From Brevibacillus thermoruber 423 (lineage in GTDB: Bacteria > Bacillota > Bacilli > Brevibacillales > Brevibacillaceae): 64,000 bases of DNA. Where the stretch lies: contig NZ_ATNE01000001.1 in the NCBI RefSeq assembly GCF_000454065.1, positions 64,501-128,500 of the forward strand, read 5' to 3'. The position numbers and the translations under genes were made by a program. Below, piece by piece: positions 55,677 to 64,000 of this stretch (positions are counted from its first letter, which is position 1; every line of letters begins with the position of its first letter). The notes under the pieces were generated by a model. It had not been told where the DNA came from, made no database searches, and saw nothing but the letters and a program-made list of their open reading frames with translations.

Positions 55677-57167
55677 ATGTCCATTTCCACCGACCACTTT
55701 AGCCTGTTGATCGCCATCCTGTTGGTCGTCGGTGTCCTTACCACCAAGTTTTCCTCCCGGATCGGCCTGCCCGCCCTGGTGTTCTTTATCGCCGTCGGCA
55801 TGTTCCTCAACCGGTTCATTTATTTTGACAACGCCGCCCTCACCCAATTGTTCGGTATCCTGGCCCTGATTGTCATCTTGTTCGAGGGCGGCATGCAGAC
55901 AAAATGGAGCAAAGTGCGGCCCGTCATCGTTCCCTCCCTCTCCCTGGCTACGATCGGCGTCTTTCTCACCACACTGGTGATCGGCGCTTTCGCCGCGCTC
56001 ATCCTGCAGGTTTCCTGGCTGGAGGGCATGCTGTTCGGAGCGATCGTCGGCTCCACCGACGCGGCAGCCGTTTTCGCCGTGCTCGGCAGCAAAAACATCA
56101 AAGAGCGGATCTCTTCCCTCCTGGAGGCGGAGTCGGGGACCAATGACCCGATGGCCATGTTTCTGACCGTCTCGCTGATCCAGCTCATTGCGATGCCCGA
56201 TGACGCCAGCTTCTTCTCACTGGTCTTTTCCCTGCTGTGGGAGATGGGCTTCGGCCTGGTGATGGGGATGCTGCTGGGGAAAGCGTCCGTCTGGGTCATC
56301 AACCAGATCAATCTGGACTCCTCGGGCCTGTACCCGGTGCTCTCCCTCGCGCTGGCCATCTTCACCTACGGCAGCACAGCGCTCCTGCACGGAAGCGGCC
56401 TTTTGGCGGTGTACGTGATGGCACTGGTGGTCGGCAACTCCGACCTGACCTACCGCCACTCCATCTTCCGCTTCAACGAAGGCTTTGCCTGGATGATGCA
56501 GATCCTGATGTTCATCCTGCTGGGGCTCCTGGTCTTCCCCGATCAACTGCTGGACGTGACGTGGCAGGGGCTGGTGCTGTCCGCGCTGCTCATGTTCGTC
56601 GCCCGGCCGGTCGGCGTCTTTGTCAGCACCTGGTTCACCCGCTTCAGCTTCCGGGAAAAGATGTTCATTGCCTGGGCCGGACTGCGGGGGGCCGTTCCCA
56701 TCGTCCTGGCCACCTACCCGCTGCTGGCCGGACTGGACAAGGGGCAGCTCTTTTTCAACGTGGTGTTTTTCGTCGTCCTGACGTCCGCCTTGATTCAAGG
56801 CGGCACCATTTCCCCGCTGGCAAACCGCTGGGGGCTTTCCACCGGTCAAAAGACGGTGGTTCCCCACAGCCTGGAGCTGGTCTCCATCGGCAAAACCAAT
56901 TCGGAGATGATGGAAATCGAACTCAAGGCGGATACGGCGGCGGCGGGACGGGAGATCCAGTCGCTGTCGCTCCCCGACAACACGCTGATCACCGCGGTCA
57001 TCCGCGATGACAGGCTGATCACGCCGCACGGCTCGACGAGGCTGCAGGCGGGAGACATCCTGTACGTCTTGTGCGAAAAACCGAAGCGGGAACAGGTAAA
57101 GGCGGCCTTGCTGAAAAGCCGGAAGCAGCCGTCCGTCCCGCGAAAAAGCAGTCCCCCCTCGGCGTAA
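55677..57167 (+). CDS. Potassium/proton antiporter, CPA1 type with TrkA-C domain (NhaP2/CvrA-like)
   Basis: A 496-residue protein. Residues 1-390 form about 12 TM helices of the CPA1 exchanger fold with GSTDAAAVFAVLGSKNIKER and the conserved Asp/Asn region SGTNDPMAMF. Residues ~405-475 are a cytoplasmic RCK/TrkA-C-like domain (MEIELKADTAAAGREIQSLS, TRLQAGDILYVLCEK). This combination is found in K+/H+ antiporters regulated by nucleotides. ATG 55677 has GTAGGTGAG upstream. No c-di-AMP riboswitch was seen. Confidence 0.92.
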   Translation: MSISTDHFSLLIAILLVVGVLTTKFSSRIGLPALVFFIAVGMFLNRFIYFDNAALTQLFGILALIVILFEGGMQTKWSKVRPVIVPSLSLATIGVFLTTLVIGAFAALILQVSWLEGMLFGAIVGSTDAAAVFAVLGSKNIKERISSLLEAESGTNDPMAMFLTVSLIQLIAMPDDASFFSLVFSLLWEMGFGLVMGMLLGKASVWVINQINLDSSGLYPVLSLALAIFTYGSTALLHGSGLLAVYVMALVVGNSDLTYRHSIFRFNEGFAWMMQILMFILLGLLVFPDQLLDVTWQGLVLSALLMFVARPVGVFVSTWFTRFSFREKMFIAWAGLRGAVPIVLATYPLLAGLDKGQLFFNVVFFVVLTSALIQGGTISPLANRWGLSTGQKTVVPHSLELVSIGKTNSEMMEIELKADTAAAGREIQSLSLPDNTLITAVIRDDRLITPHGSTRLQAGDILYVLCEKPKREQVKAALLKSRKQPSVPRKSSPPSA

Positions 57168-57186
57168 GGGGACTACTTTGGTTTTC
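57150..57186 (+). terminator. Possible terminator of the antiporter gene
   Basis: AGTCCCC pairs with GGGGACT across the stop codon, followed after a few bases by TTTGGTTTT. A modest candidate. Confidence 0.4.
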
Positions 57187-57262
57187 AGCGATACCGCCAC
57201 CGCTGTCTTGCCTCGACCACGTCAAAAGCGCCCCTTCAATCCGCTGGCAGCACCGGCTTCTG

Positions 57263-57895
57263 CTACGAGTAAGGGTGATGCTTTTCGATGTGGTTCAGGT
57301 AGTAAGACAATGCCTCAGCAGTCCCGATCGGATATACAATGACATCAGGCTGAATGTGAGGACTGCGTGCAATCAGGCGAGCCCCTTCGTCCATCAGCGT
57401 TTGCAGGGTTGCTCTTCTGAAAATTCCTTTCTTTACCTGCTCTTTCTTCATGGTAATCACCCCGGAAACTTCATCTGTTTTGAGGTCTCCGGGTGAAGAT
57501 ATCAATTTTGCCAGATAGATGACAATGTAATAGATTTCCCCTTCCCGGGGACTGCCGCTCGGATGAATCATTTCATAAATAGCCAGTGGTTTGCATTCGT
57601 CTGCCATGGTAATGGTCCGAATTTCCTTGTCCCTGGATATGTACACTGGATTTGCAGGTGAACATTGTATGTGTACCTCCGCTCCGATTTCTTCCATCGC
57701 TTCTCTTTTTCCGCAAGATGGCAAATCTTCCCCTTGTTCCAGATGTCCCCCAATGCCAGCGTAAAAGAGTTCATTGGAAGTGAACTTGTGTCGCGTTCCA
57801 GCCAACACGAATACATAGTCGCCCTGTTCATCCTTTAGCGCAAGCCCAACTCCAATCTCCGCGTGGTTGGGTACGTAACGGAATATATCGCCCAT
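57263..57895 (-). CDS. NUDIX hydrolase
   Basis: A 210-residue NUDIX protein. The NUDIX box is exact: GHLEQGEDLPSCGKREAMEE, continuing IGAEV, with the spacing Gx5Ex7REUxEExGU. It probably hydrolyses a nucleoside diphosphate derivative. The C-terminal ~60 residues (GARLIARSPHIQPDVIVYPI) are longer than in simple MutT proteins. The start is ATG 57895 with GGGAGAGG upstream; the frame runs on to 58030 without support. It is divergent from the LOG gene. Confidence 0.9.
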   Translation of the reverse strand: MGDIFRYVPNHAEIGVGLALKDEQGDYVFVLAGTRHKFTSNELFYAGIGGHLEQGEDLPSCGKREAMEEIGAEVHIQCSPANPVYISRDKEIRTITMADECKPLAIYEMIHPSGSPREGEIYYIVIYLAKLISSPGDLKTDEVSGVITMKKEQVKKGIFRRATLQTLMDEGARLIARSPHIQPDVIVYPIGTAEALSYYLNHIEKHHPYS

Positions 57896-58115
57896 ACGAA
57901 CCTCTCCCTTTTTGATTTTCGAAACAAGCCATCCGTTCCTTTTGTAACGTCTCCTTCGTGGAGTGCCTCGGTCCGTACCCCGTCCAGCCGCGCCTGCCGT
58001 AAAACCGGGAACCCCGCTGCTGAACCTCAATCAATGGTCCTGGCACTCTCCCTTTCTTTTCCATAATCACCAGTATATAATAGAAAGTCAACCACAGCGT
58101 CAGGAGGGAGAAACC

Positions 58116-58697
58116 ATGAACAATGTATGTGTCTACGCCGGCTCCAATCCGGGCGTCGATGCGGTGTACGCCGAGGCGGCCCGAAAATTGGGCCATGAGA
58201 TTGCCCGCCGGGGACTGGGGTTGGTCTACGGCGGCTCCAACATGGGGCTGATGGGCTGCACCGCCAACGCCGTGCTGGAATCGGGAGGCAAAGCGATCGG
58301 GGTGATGCCGCGCGGATTATTTCGCGGCGAAATGGCCCACACGGGATTGAGCCAATTCTACGAAGTGGCCGACATGCACGAGCGGAAAGCGAAAATGGCG
58401 GAGCTGTCGGACGCCTTTATCGCCCTCCCCGGCGGCTACGGCACGTGGGAAGAACTGTTTGAAGCCGTCAGTTGGTGCCAGTTGGGCATCCACCAAAAAC
58501 CGGTGGGCATTCTCAACGTCAACGGGTATTACACACCGCTCCTGCAGATGATTGAGAAAGCCGTGAGCGCCGGGTTCATGCCCGCCTCCCACGCCGACCT
58601 GCTCGTCAGCGACAGCGACCCCGCCCGCCTGCTGGACAAACTGACCGCCTATCAACGGCCGGAGCTGGCGAACAAGTGGGGGCAAAAGGACGGATAG
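58116..58697 (+). CDS. LOG family protein (YvdD-like)
   Basis: A 193-residue Rossmann-fold protein of the LOG family, whose plant and bacterial members release free base from nucleoside 5'-monophosphates. Motifs: VCVYAGSNPGVD, LVYGGSNMGLMG, MHERKAKMAELSDAFIALP and the signature PGGYGTWEEL. ATG 58116 has GGAGGGAG. A TATAAT at 58076-58081 probably belongs to its promoter. Confidence 0.95.
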   Translation: MNNVCVYAGSNPGVDAVYAEAARKLGHEIARRGLGLVYGGSNMGLMGCTANAVLESGGKAIGVMPRGLFRGEMAHTGLSQFYEVADMHERKAKMAELSDAFIALPGGYGTWEELFEAVSWCQLGIHQKPVGILNVNGYYTPLLQMIEKAVSAGFMPASHADLLVSDSDPARLLDKLTAYQRPELANKWGQKDG

Positions 58698-58901
58698 CAA
58701 CCGGCCAACCGTCTCCACCATCCTGCCGAACGCGACGGGAACATAGAAAGCCGAATCCTCTCCAACATGCTCTTTCAGAAAACACTGATTTTGCCGATAC
58801 ATGGGGTGTAGGGAAGGGGACTCACGGCTCCTGAACCGAAGTCCCTCTCCGTCGAGGAACACCCTGCCTCTGTGGCAAGATGTGAAAAGGAGATGGTACC
58901 G

Positions 58902-59084
58902 ATGACGGCAGTAAAGAACATCACGTTTCATTTTTCCGGAGGCGATTCGGTGTCCATCCGGACGACGGAACCGGAAGAGATCGTCCAGATGGTTGCCAAC
59001 CTCAGCGATGGATGGCTTCAATACGATGACATCGTGATCAACGTGCGAAACATTTCCTATCTGCGCATTACCGACGCCGAGTGA
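58902..59084 (+). CDS. Small hypothetical protein, 60 aa
   Basis: A 60-residue protein starting [20 protein letters not shown], with [20 protein letters not shown] and ending [10 protein letters not shown]. It looks like a compact beta-alpha-beta domain; no family recognised. AAAGGAG nine bases before ATG 58902 supports the start. A GC-rich hairpin (59102-59108 / 59118-59124) with a TTTTG tail follows. It sits directly upstream of sigK. Confidence 0.72.
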   Translation: MTAVKNITFHFSGGDSVSIRTTEPEEIVQMVANLSDGWLQYDDIVINVRNISYLRITDAE

Positions 59085-59277
59085 TCGCGTACACAAATCC
59101 AGCCCCGGCGTCGTGTCCCGGGGCGCCGTTTTGTCCTGCTTGCTTGCGATCACATCCCCGGTGGTTCACGGTTTTCCGACGGTTCCATCTGCGCCGTCCT
59201 TTTTCCCGTACAGGCACGCATGGGCAGCCGCCCACATATGGATAGGTGTAAGCATTCCAGACGTGGAGGTGGCAGGC

Positions 59278-59652
59278 GTGTCCAGCATCTTTGCGGCGCT
59301 TTCCCTGTTGTTCAAGGAACTCATGCTGTTTGTGGCCTACGTCAAGAACAACGCGTTTCCCCAGCCGCTGCCCGATACGGAAGAGGAAAAATACCTGAGG
59401 CTGATGGCAGAAGGGGACCCGTACGCGCGCAACAAGCTGATCGAGCACAACCTGCGGCTCGTGGCCCACATTGTCAAAAAGTTTGAAAACACTGGCGAAG
59501 ACAGCGAAGACCTGATTTCCATCGGCACGATCGGTCTGATCAAAGCCATCGAGAGCTACCAGGTGGAGAAAGGGACCAAACTGGCGACGTATGCCGCCCG
59601 CTGCATTGAAAACGAACTTCTACTGTCAATCGGGATGCATCAGAACGTGTAG
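59278..59652 (+). CDS. sigK: Pro-sigma-K, N-terminal half (spoIVCB), interrupted by an inserted element
   Basis: Sigma-K directs late mother-cell transcription in sporulation. The GTG at 59278, behind GGAGGTGG, starts a 124-codon frame that matches the beginning of pro-sigma-K. A hydrophobic pro-sequence ([19 protein letters not shown]) is cleaved in B. subtilis before the Tyr of [11 protein letters not shown]. Region 2 follows ([20 protein letters not shown], then [17 protein letters not shown]). After [14 protein letters not shown] the match stops and the frame ends within ten codons. Regions 3 and 4 are missing, as in B. subtilis, where the skin element splits sigK at this same place. A weak sigma-K-like site (AC ... 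CATATGGATA) lies near 59217-59243. Confidence 0.95.
   Translation: MSSIFAALSLLFKELMLFVAYVKNNAFPQPLPDTEEEKYLRLMAEGDPYARNKLIEHNLRLVAHIVKKFENTGEDSEDLISIGTIGLIKAIESYQVEKGTKLATYAARCIENELLLSIGMHQNV
59600..59652. other. Left junction of a skin-like element in sigK
   Basis: The sigK reading matches the intact protein up to about TGCATTGAAAACGAA (59602-59616) and diverges within the next ten bases. The attachment core should therefore lie at about 59605-59625. The stops of the truncated sigK (59652) and the convergent recombinase (59640) overlap by 13 bases. The matching right junction is outside the window. Confidence 0.75.
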
Positions 59653-61139
59653 ACGTCGATGTGATCCTGAAAGACCTTGACCTCGCGAACGACATGGCGA
59701 ATCAGTTCCCGTTTATCCTCGAACGTAAGCTCATCAGGCGCCTTGGACAAGTAGTAGTAGGCCGCTTCCCGCAGGACATTCCGGTTGTCCCCACCCTCTT
59801 CCATGCGTTTGACCCGATCCTGCCATTCCGCGAGCTGCTGCACCAATCGGTCCTCTTTGTCCTTCAATTCACGCAGTTCCTGGCGAATCTCCTCTTCCCC
59901 CAGGTCCTCTTCGCCTGAAGCAAACAGCTTCAGCAATCGCTTGCGGCCGACTCTGGTTTTTTCCAACTCTTTTGTCAGCCGGTTGATTTCAGCTTGCTCG
60001 AAAGAGGTTTCGTCGCTCTCCTCAACGGCTGCAGCCATTTCCTCCGGATGATCCAGCCAGGATCGGACCGTCTCCCAAATTTCCCTGTCCAGGTCCTCGC
60101 ACTTCACTCGCCGCCCGCATCCGTGGTGTTTGGCTCCTGCCGTGTTTTTGATGTCTGTGTACTCGTAGACATCCCTCCCCCAATGCTTTGTCTTTCGACC
60201 GGTCATCGTGTTTCCGCAGTCCCCGCAGCGAACCAACCCGCTTAACAAATAGGGATGAAGGCGTCTGCCGGCCCATCTTCTCCGGGATTCCTTCAACAAT
60301 TTTTGCGCATGCACAAATGTGGATTCATCGACGATCGCGGGGCACGGAAGTAAAATCCACTCTTCTTTTGGCCGCTGTCTCATGCGGACCCTCTCCTCGA
60401 GCGAACGAAACCTGTTTCCAAGCATCCCCTCTGTATTCCAGCGATTCTGATAAAACTTCCCGATGTACGCTTCATTCATCAGGATCTGACGAACCACTTG
60501 CCGGTGCCACACATCCGCTCCGCGTTTCGTTGGCACCCTCTTGTCCGTCAAATACTTGGCAATTCCATTGATGCCCTGCACCAGGTCATTGGGCTGTGTG
60601 AAAAGATCGAAGATGAGCCGGATCACCACGGCCTCGTCCTCTTTCACCACCATTTGCTCGGTGGTGGGGTCATAGCCATACCCGTATATTTTAAAATCCC
60701 GCAGCACTCGTCCTTGTCGTGCCTTTTCCTTCCGCCCCCGGCTCATCCGCTCATTGATCTTGGCTTTTTCGAACTCCGCGATGGCGCCGCGCATGCTGTA
60801 AAACAGCTGCCCTTCCGGTGTTTTGGCGTACTCCCCATTCACGAACACCAGCTCTACCCCGCGTTTGTCAAACTCGTCCGTGATGATCAACTGGTTCATC
60901 AGCTTGCGTGAAAGACGATCCGGGTCCAGACAGATGACTTTTGTAATGAGGCCCTCTTTTACGTCTTGCCGCAGCTTGGTGAGGGCAGGCCGATCCAGAA
61001 ACTCACCGGATACGTCATCGACGTATTCGACCACCTCACGGGTCCCCGCCTTCTTCCGGCACTCCCTGATTTGGTCGTCGAGGCTGAATCCGCTTCTCGC
61101 TTGTTCTTCCGTACTCACCCTGGCGTATATCCCGACCAT
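59640..61139 (-). CDS. spoIVCA: Large serine recombinase, SpoIVCA-like
   Basis: A 499-residue site-specific recombinase that should excise the element from the mother-cell chromosome and rejoin sigK. The N-terminal resolvase domain starts [20 protein letters not shown] with catalytic Ser9 and has the conserved [10 protein letters not shown] recombinase domain (about 155-260, including [20 protein letters not shown]), a zinc ribbon ([10 protein letters not shown] ... GCGRRVKC, about 310-350) and a long coiled coil (about 370-450) follow. The size and convergent position beside sigK match SpoIVCA of B. subtilis. GGAGGG precedes ATG 61139. Confidence 0.95.
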   Translation of the reverse strand: MVGIYARVSTEEQARSGFSLDDQIRECRKKAGTREVVEYVDDVSGEFLDRPALTKLRQDVKEGLITKVICLDPDRLSRKLMNQLIITDEFDKRGVELVFVNGEYAKTPEGQLFYSMRGAIAEFEKAKINERMSRGRKEKARQGRVLRDFKIYGYGYDPTTEQMVVKEDEAVVIRLIFDLFTQPNDLVQGINGIAKYLTDKRVPTKRGADVWHRQVVRQILMNEAYIGKFYQNRWNTEGMLGNRFRSLEERVRMRQRPKEEWILLPCPAIVDESTFVHAQKLLKESRRRWAGRRLHPYLLSGLVRCGDCGNTMTGRKTKHWGRDVYEYTDIKNTAGAKHHGCGRRVKCEDLDREIWETVRSWLDHPEEMAAAVEESDETSFEQAEINRLTKELEKTRVGRKRLLKLFASGEEDLGEEEIRQELRELKDKEDRLVQQLAEWQDRVKRMEEGGDNRNVLREAAYYYLSKAPDELTFEDKRELIRHVVREVKVFQDHIDVYTF

Positions 61140-61639
61140 TCAGCTTCTCCCTCCTGTATTTTCCTAACAAGTACTGATAACAGGCGGAACGGATACTGTG
61201 AGCAGAATCTCCAGGTATGAGCTTTACATGCACCGCGCATCCCTCCCTGTCAGAAGGTATGCGTCTACGGCTTGTCAAAAGTAGCGGATTCTCGGATGGA
61301 TCGGAACATGGATCAGGTGAGCAATTTGACGCTCAAGTGGCGAAAGTGACCAACCAAGCGAAATACAAAAAATGGCTGAATCGCTTAGGATTGGGAGCTT
61401 TCTGTTATGTCTTCAGTTTTTTCAAGGTTTTGTTCCGTTACCACCCCACGGAAGTACGCCTAATCCCCCGCTGCAGCGAGGGAAGTGTTGAAAGTGGAAC
61501 AGTTGAATGATTTATAAAAAAGGACAAATTTTCAAAAAATAAATATTGATTTTCTCTTTTACTGAATACTATCATAAGAGTAACAATTTCGAAATGAATG
61601 TTCCGAAATACGGAACGACGTATTGCGAGGAGATCCTGA
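61140..61639. other. Intergenic region inside the element
   Basis: 500 bases between the recombinase and the next gene. The part from about 61500 is very AT-rich and contains two palindromes. The frame 61217-61510 (97 codons) has no good ribosome-binding site and no recognisable family; I do not call it a gene. Confidence 0.5.
61586..61616 (+). promoter_or_regulatory. Two perfect palindromes in front of the cargo gene
   Basis: ATTTCGAAAT (61586-61595) and GTTCCG-AAATA-CGGAAC (61600-61616) lie 24-54 bases before the ATG of the next gene. The TTCCG(N5)CGGAA pattern resembles operators of IclR-family regulators. No such regulator is in the window, so the assignment is an inference. Confidence 0.5.
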
Positions 61640-64000
61640 TGACTGCGCAACATTTCTGGACAACCGATGGACTTTTCTACTCGCATGAGGGAAGGAGCGC
61701 CCCGGCGGGCCTGCGTTCGCGGATCACAGTACCGTCGCGGCGGACGTGCTGGGAATCTGCCGCAATGGTTGAACTGGCCGCGCGAATTGGCCTTCATATG
61801 GCTGAGCTGCCCGTTCCGATCTTTGATCATCTCTTTATTTTTGATCAATTGGAAGCGAAATCGGACAACGGTGCCGCCCCCTTCCATCTGGTGATGGGAT
61901 ATGACGAAGCGTGGTTGTTTCGCGTTTTGGGCGAGCACGCGCTGCCCATACAATCTGCACGGAAGGAACTGACACAGGAATCGGGGCTGCTTTATCTGCT
62001 TCAGCGGGAACAGGGCCCGGTTCTTGTCGTTACGGGCAGTTCTCCCGAGATGACACTGCATGCGGCACGAGCTCTTGCATCTGACTGTTTCGCAAACGGA
62101 TTCCCTGAACATGAACCGATGATTCTGGTCCCTCGGGAGATTTCCTTTTCCGGCACGTCCTTGGATGGTCGGGATGCACCACAACGGTATTCCCTGCACA
62201 ACCTTTTTTCCGTCGAAGGGCTTTATCGGCAAAACGAAGATGAGCTGCATCCGACCCTTGATCTTTATTTTCATGTACGCGATTCTGACCTCGAACCAAC
62301 GGCAGCCGCGGTTGAATTGGCTGCGAGACTTGCATTGTCGGCAGGGTATGTCTGCTTCCCGGTGACCGCTTGTCTTGGCGAAAGCAAACCTGCCAATCGG
62401 TTTGAGATTTCCCTAACGGCTGATGATTCAGATGATTGCGAGGCTTTCGTGGGACTTTCTCCTGTCGGAAAGGGCGGCCTGGCGATTCACAGCAGCAAGC
62501 GAAGAATCATCGCATTTGTTCGCGACTTGTTAACAGAATGGTTTGCTCCGCTCGATCTGCCGACAGAGGATACCTGGAGGCACCGCTTTGCTTCCCTGCA
62601 AAGTGCCAGTCAGGATATTCAGCTGCGGGCACAGTTGGGCATGAAAGCGTTTATGGAACAGAGACGCGGGGAGATCGCACAGCTTGTCCTACCCGAACAC
62701 CTGGCGAATCCGGTTGAATTGTGGAGACAATATCTTGCTCCAAACATGAGCAGCCGTTCCATTCTGGTTGAGCACGCCGCGCCCGTTTGGACCGCCGATT
62801 GGGAAGACCGTGGTGAATTGCAAGACATGGAAGAGTATCTTTTCACCACACTGACACGGCTGCAGGAAGCTGGACAGTTGGCCGACGAAATCGCGATCGA
62901 GGTGACGACGACAACCAGTGAGCCAAGCTTTCTCCGTTGGGCGGAACAACTGACAACCGCGATCCGGAAACAATGGGGGATCTCCGCCTCATATGTCTAC
63001 CGTGACGCCAACAAATCCGGTCTACACTGGGCGATGCAGGAAGTCCTGCCGCGAATCAGGCAGGTTGCCGATCTCGATTCCATCGTCTTGCAGGCGCGCG
63101 CGTTTCGGCCCGATGTCAAACATCTTGATCTGGTGCACCGCTATTTACAAGAGCTGTACCCCTTCGACGCGATTTTGGCGAAAGCACTGGATGTGCCGCC
63201 GGAACGGATCACGCTGGAACTGCTGGAAGAGCAGTCGGCCCCCATGTTCCGTATAGCGGCCAAAAACAAGCAGGGCAAAGTCCTGGCGGATTGGTCCTGG
63301 GAAGGCTGGGGAAAAAGTCTGCCGTACATGCCTGATCAACCCGAGCGAGGCCATGTCATGATCCCGTTTGCCGGCTGCCGCATTTATCCGAGCGGACAAG
63401 CCCAGGCATTGGCCAGCCAATCCTTTGAAACGAATCCGTATCGCTTTTGGAAATGGTATCAGCAATCCGTCCTTCCCGCAGTGGTCGCACAGGTCGGACC
63501 CGTGCAGGGGGTGCCCAAATTCTTGCGGATTGAGTGTCACGTCTGGATGGATGCCGCAGACAACAAGGTGCCGCACCTGGAAGAGGTAAGTTCCGCCTTG
63601 GAGGCGCTGCATGAAGATTTGTATTTCTACACCCTGCATGCCCTGCATGAGCATGGGAAGCAAACGGGTGATCCGGGCTGGGACGCACCTGGAGGTATCG
63701 TGCCGTTCATGCACCACGAACCCGGCGGAAAGCCGCATGCGCGCATCGCTTTATACGCCCTGCCTAACGACCATCATGTACGGATTGTGTTCCAACACGG
63801 GGAAGAGACCGTATTGAAGCCAAGTCCGGCCGATCAATGGCGGCAGGCGAGAATTGTCTCTCTTACGCAGCACAACGGACAAACGACGTTTGCATTTGAC
63901 GGCCTGGCCGATCCCGCACTGGCAGAATCCTGCGGCACATGGCTTTCCGCGGCAGCACATTCTGCCGGGGAGAACGGGTTGGCTCCTCCCGCAACCCATG
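61640..64000 (+). CDS. Large protein of unknown function, 3' end beyond window (787 codons visible)
   Basis: An unbroken frame from ATG 61640 (GCGAGGAG upstream) runs off the window. The protein starts MTAQHFWTTDGLFYSHEGRS. It has a segment GPVLVVTGSSPEMTLHAARA near residue 125, a region SDLEPTAAAVELAARLALSA near 220, and near residue 655 SSALEALHEDLYFYTLHALH followed by a His/Gly-rich PFMHHEPGGKPHARIALY. There is no signal peptide. The late segments recall the N-terminal part of very large M14 carboxypeptidase-like proteins of Gram-positive bacteria, but the zinc-peptidase domain itself would lie past the window end. That identification is tentative. It does not resemble phage genes. Confidence 0.7.

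Noticed and set aside
61217..61510. 97-codon frame inside the sigK element
   Set aside because: No usable ribosome-binding site, no recognisable family, and it crosses a composition change.
61438..62274. 278-codon minus-strand frame
   Set aside because: It is antisense to the long cargo frame starting at 61640, which has coherent protein sequence and a ribosome-binding site.

Overview
The window is 64 kb of chromosome from an endospore-forming Bacillales bacterium with fairly GC-rich DNA. The spore genes gpr, spoIIP and pro-sigK, the Bacillus-type competence genes comEA/EB/EC/ER, the T-box leader on leuS and the yqeG-yqeH-aroE-yhbY-nadD-yqeK-rsfS-yqeM operon all point to Bacillales. Gene order and base composition suggest a Brevibacillus-like member of the Paenibacillaceae, but the genus is an inference. 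Almost all CDSs were placed by reading frame, ribosome-binding site and recognisable motifs; no database search was possible.

Layout. 1-3.9 kb: minus-strand peptide ABC transporter operon (two ATPases and a lipoprotein binding protein; no permease visible). 4.0-18.5 kb: the conserved sporulation/competence block (yqxA, spoIIP, gpr, rpsT, holA, an ECF sigma/anti-sigma pair with an autoregulatory-type promoter, comEC, comEB, comEA, comER). It is interrupted by asnB and by an AT-rich patch with an AraC/GyrI-type regulator. 18.6-27.8 kb: leuS with a complete T-box leader (CUC specifier), then the eight-gene yqeG-to-yqeM operon and dinB. 28.0-45.9 kb: metabolic and housekeeping genes (C26 amidotransferase, second peptide-binding lipoprotein, a beta-lactamase-fold hydrolase, FAD oxidoreductase, a frameshifted phosphotransferase, NifU/HEAT protein, GNAT, DUF4931, pirin, P1 peptidase, ilvE, ABC-F, arginase-like and alpha/beta hydrolase). 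45.9-59.1 kb: tRNA-Thr(CGT), sirtuin, phosphatase, NupC transporter, BdbC/thioredoxin pair, YtkA-like lipoprotein, GH18-like protein, GreA-like protein with an upstream mini-ORF, a phosphatase lipoprotein, a cation/proton antiporter, NUDIX and LOG proteins.

The right end is the most notable part. At 59.28 kb the pro-sigK gene begins but is cut off after the conserved region-2 sequence. It runs convergently into a large serine recombinase of the SpoIVCA type. This is the left junction of a 'skin'-like element that must be excised from the mother-cell chromosome to rebuild sigK; the other half of sigK lies outside the window. The first cargo gene after the recombinase is a long open frame (61640 to the window end) that does not look phage-like. 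Two perfect palindromes lie just in front of it.

Regulation visible in the sequence includes sigma-A promoters, an ECF-type promoter, a sigma-G-like promoter for gpr, a LexA-like box at dinB, a T-box riboswitch and many intrinsic terminators separating the transcription units.
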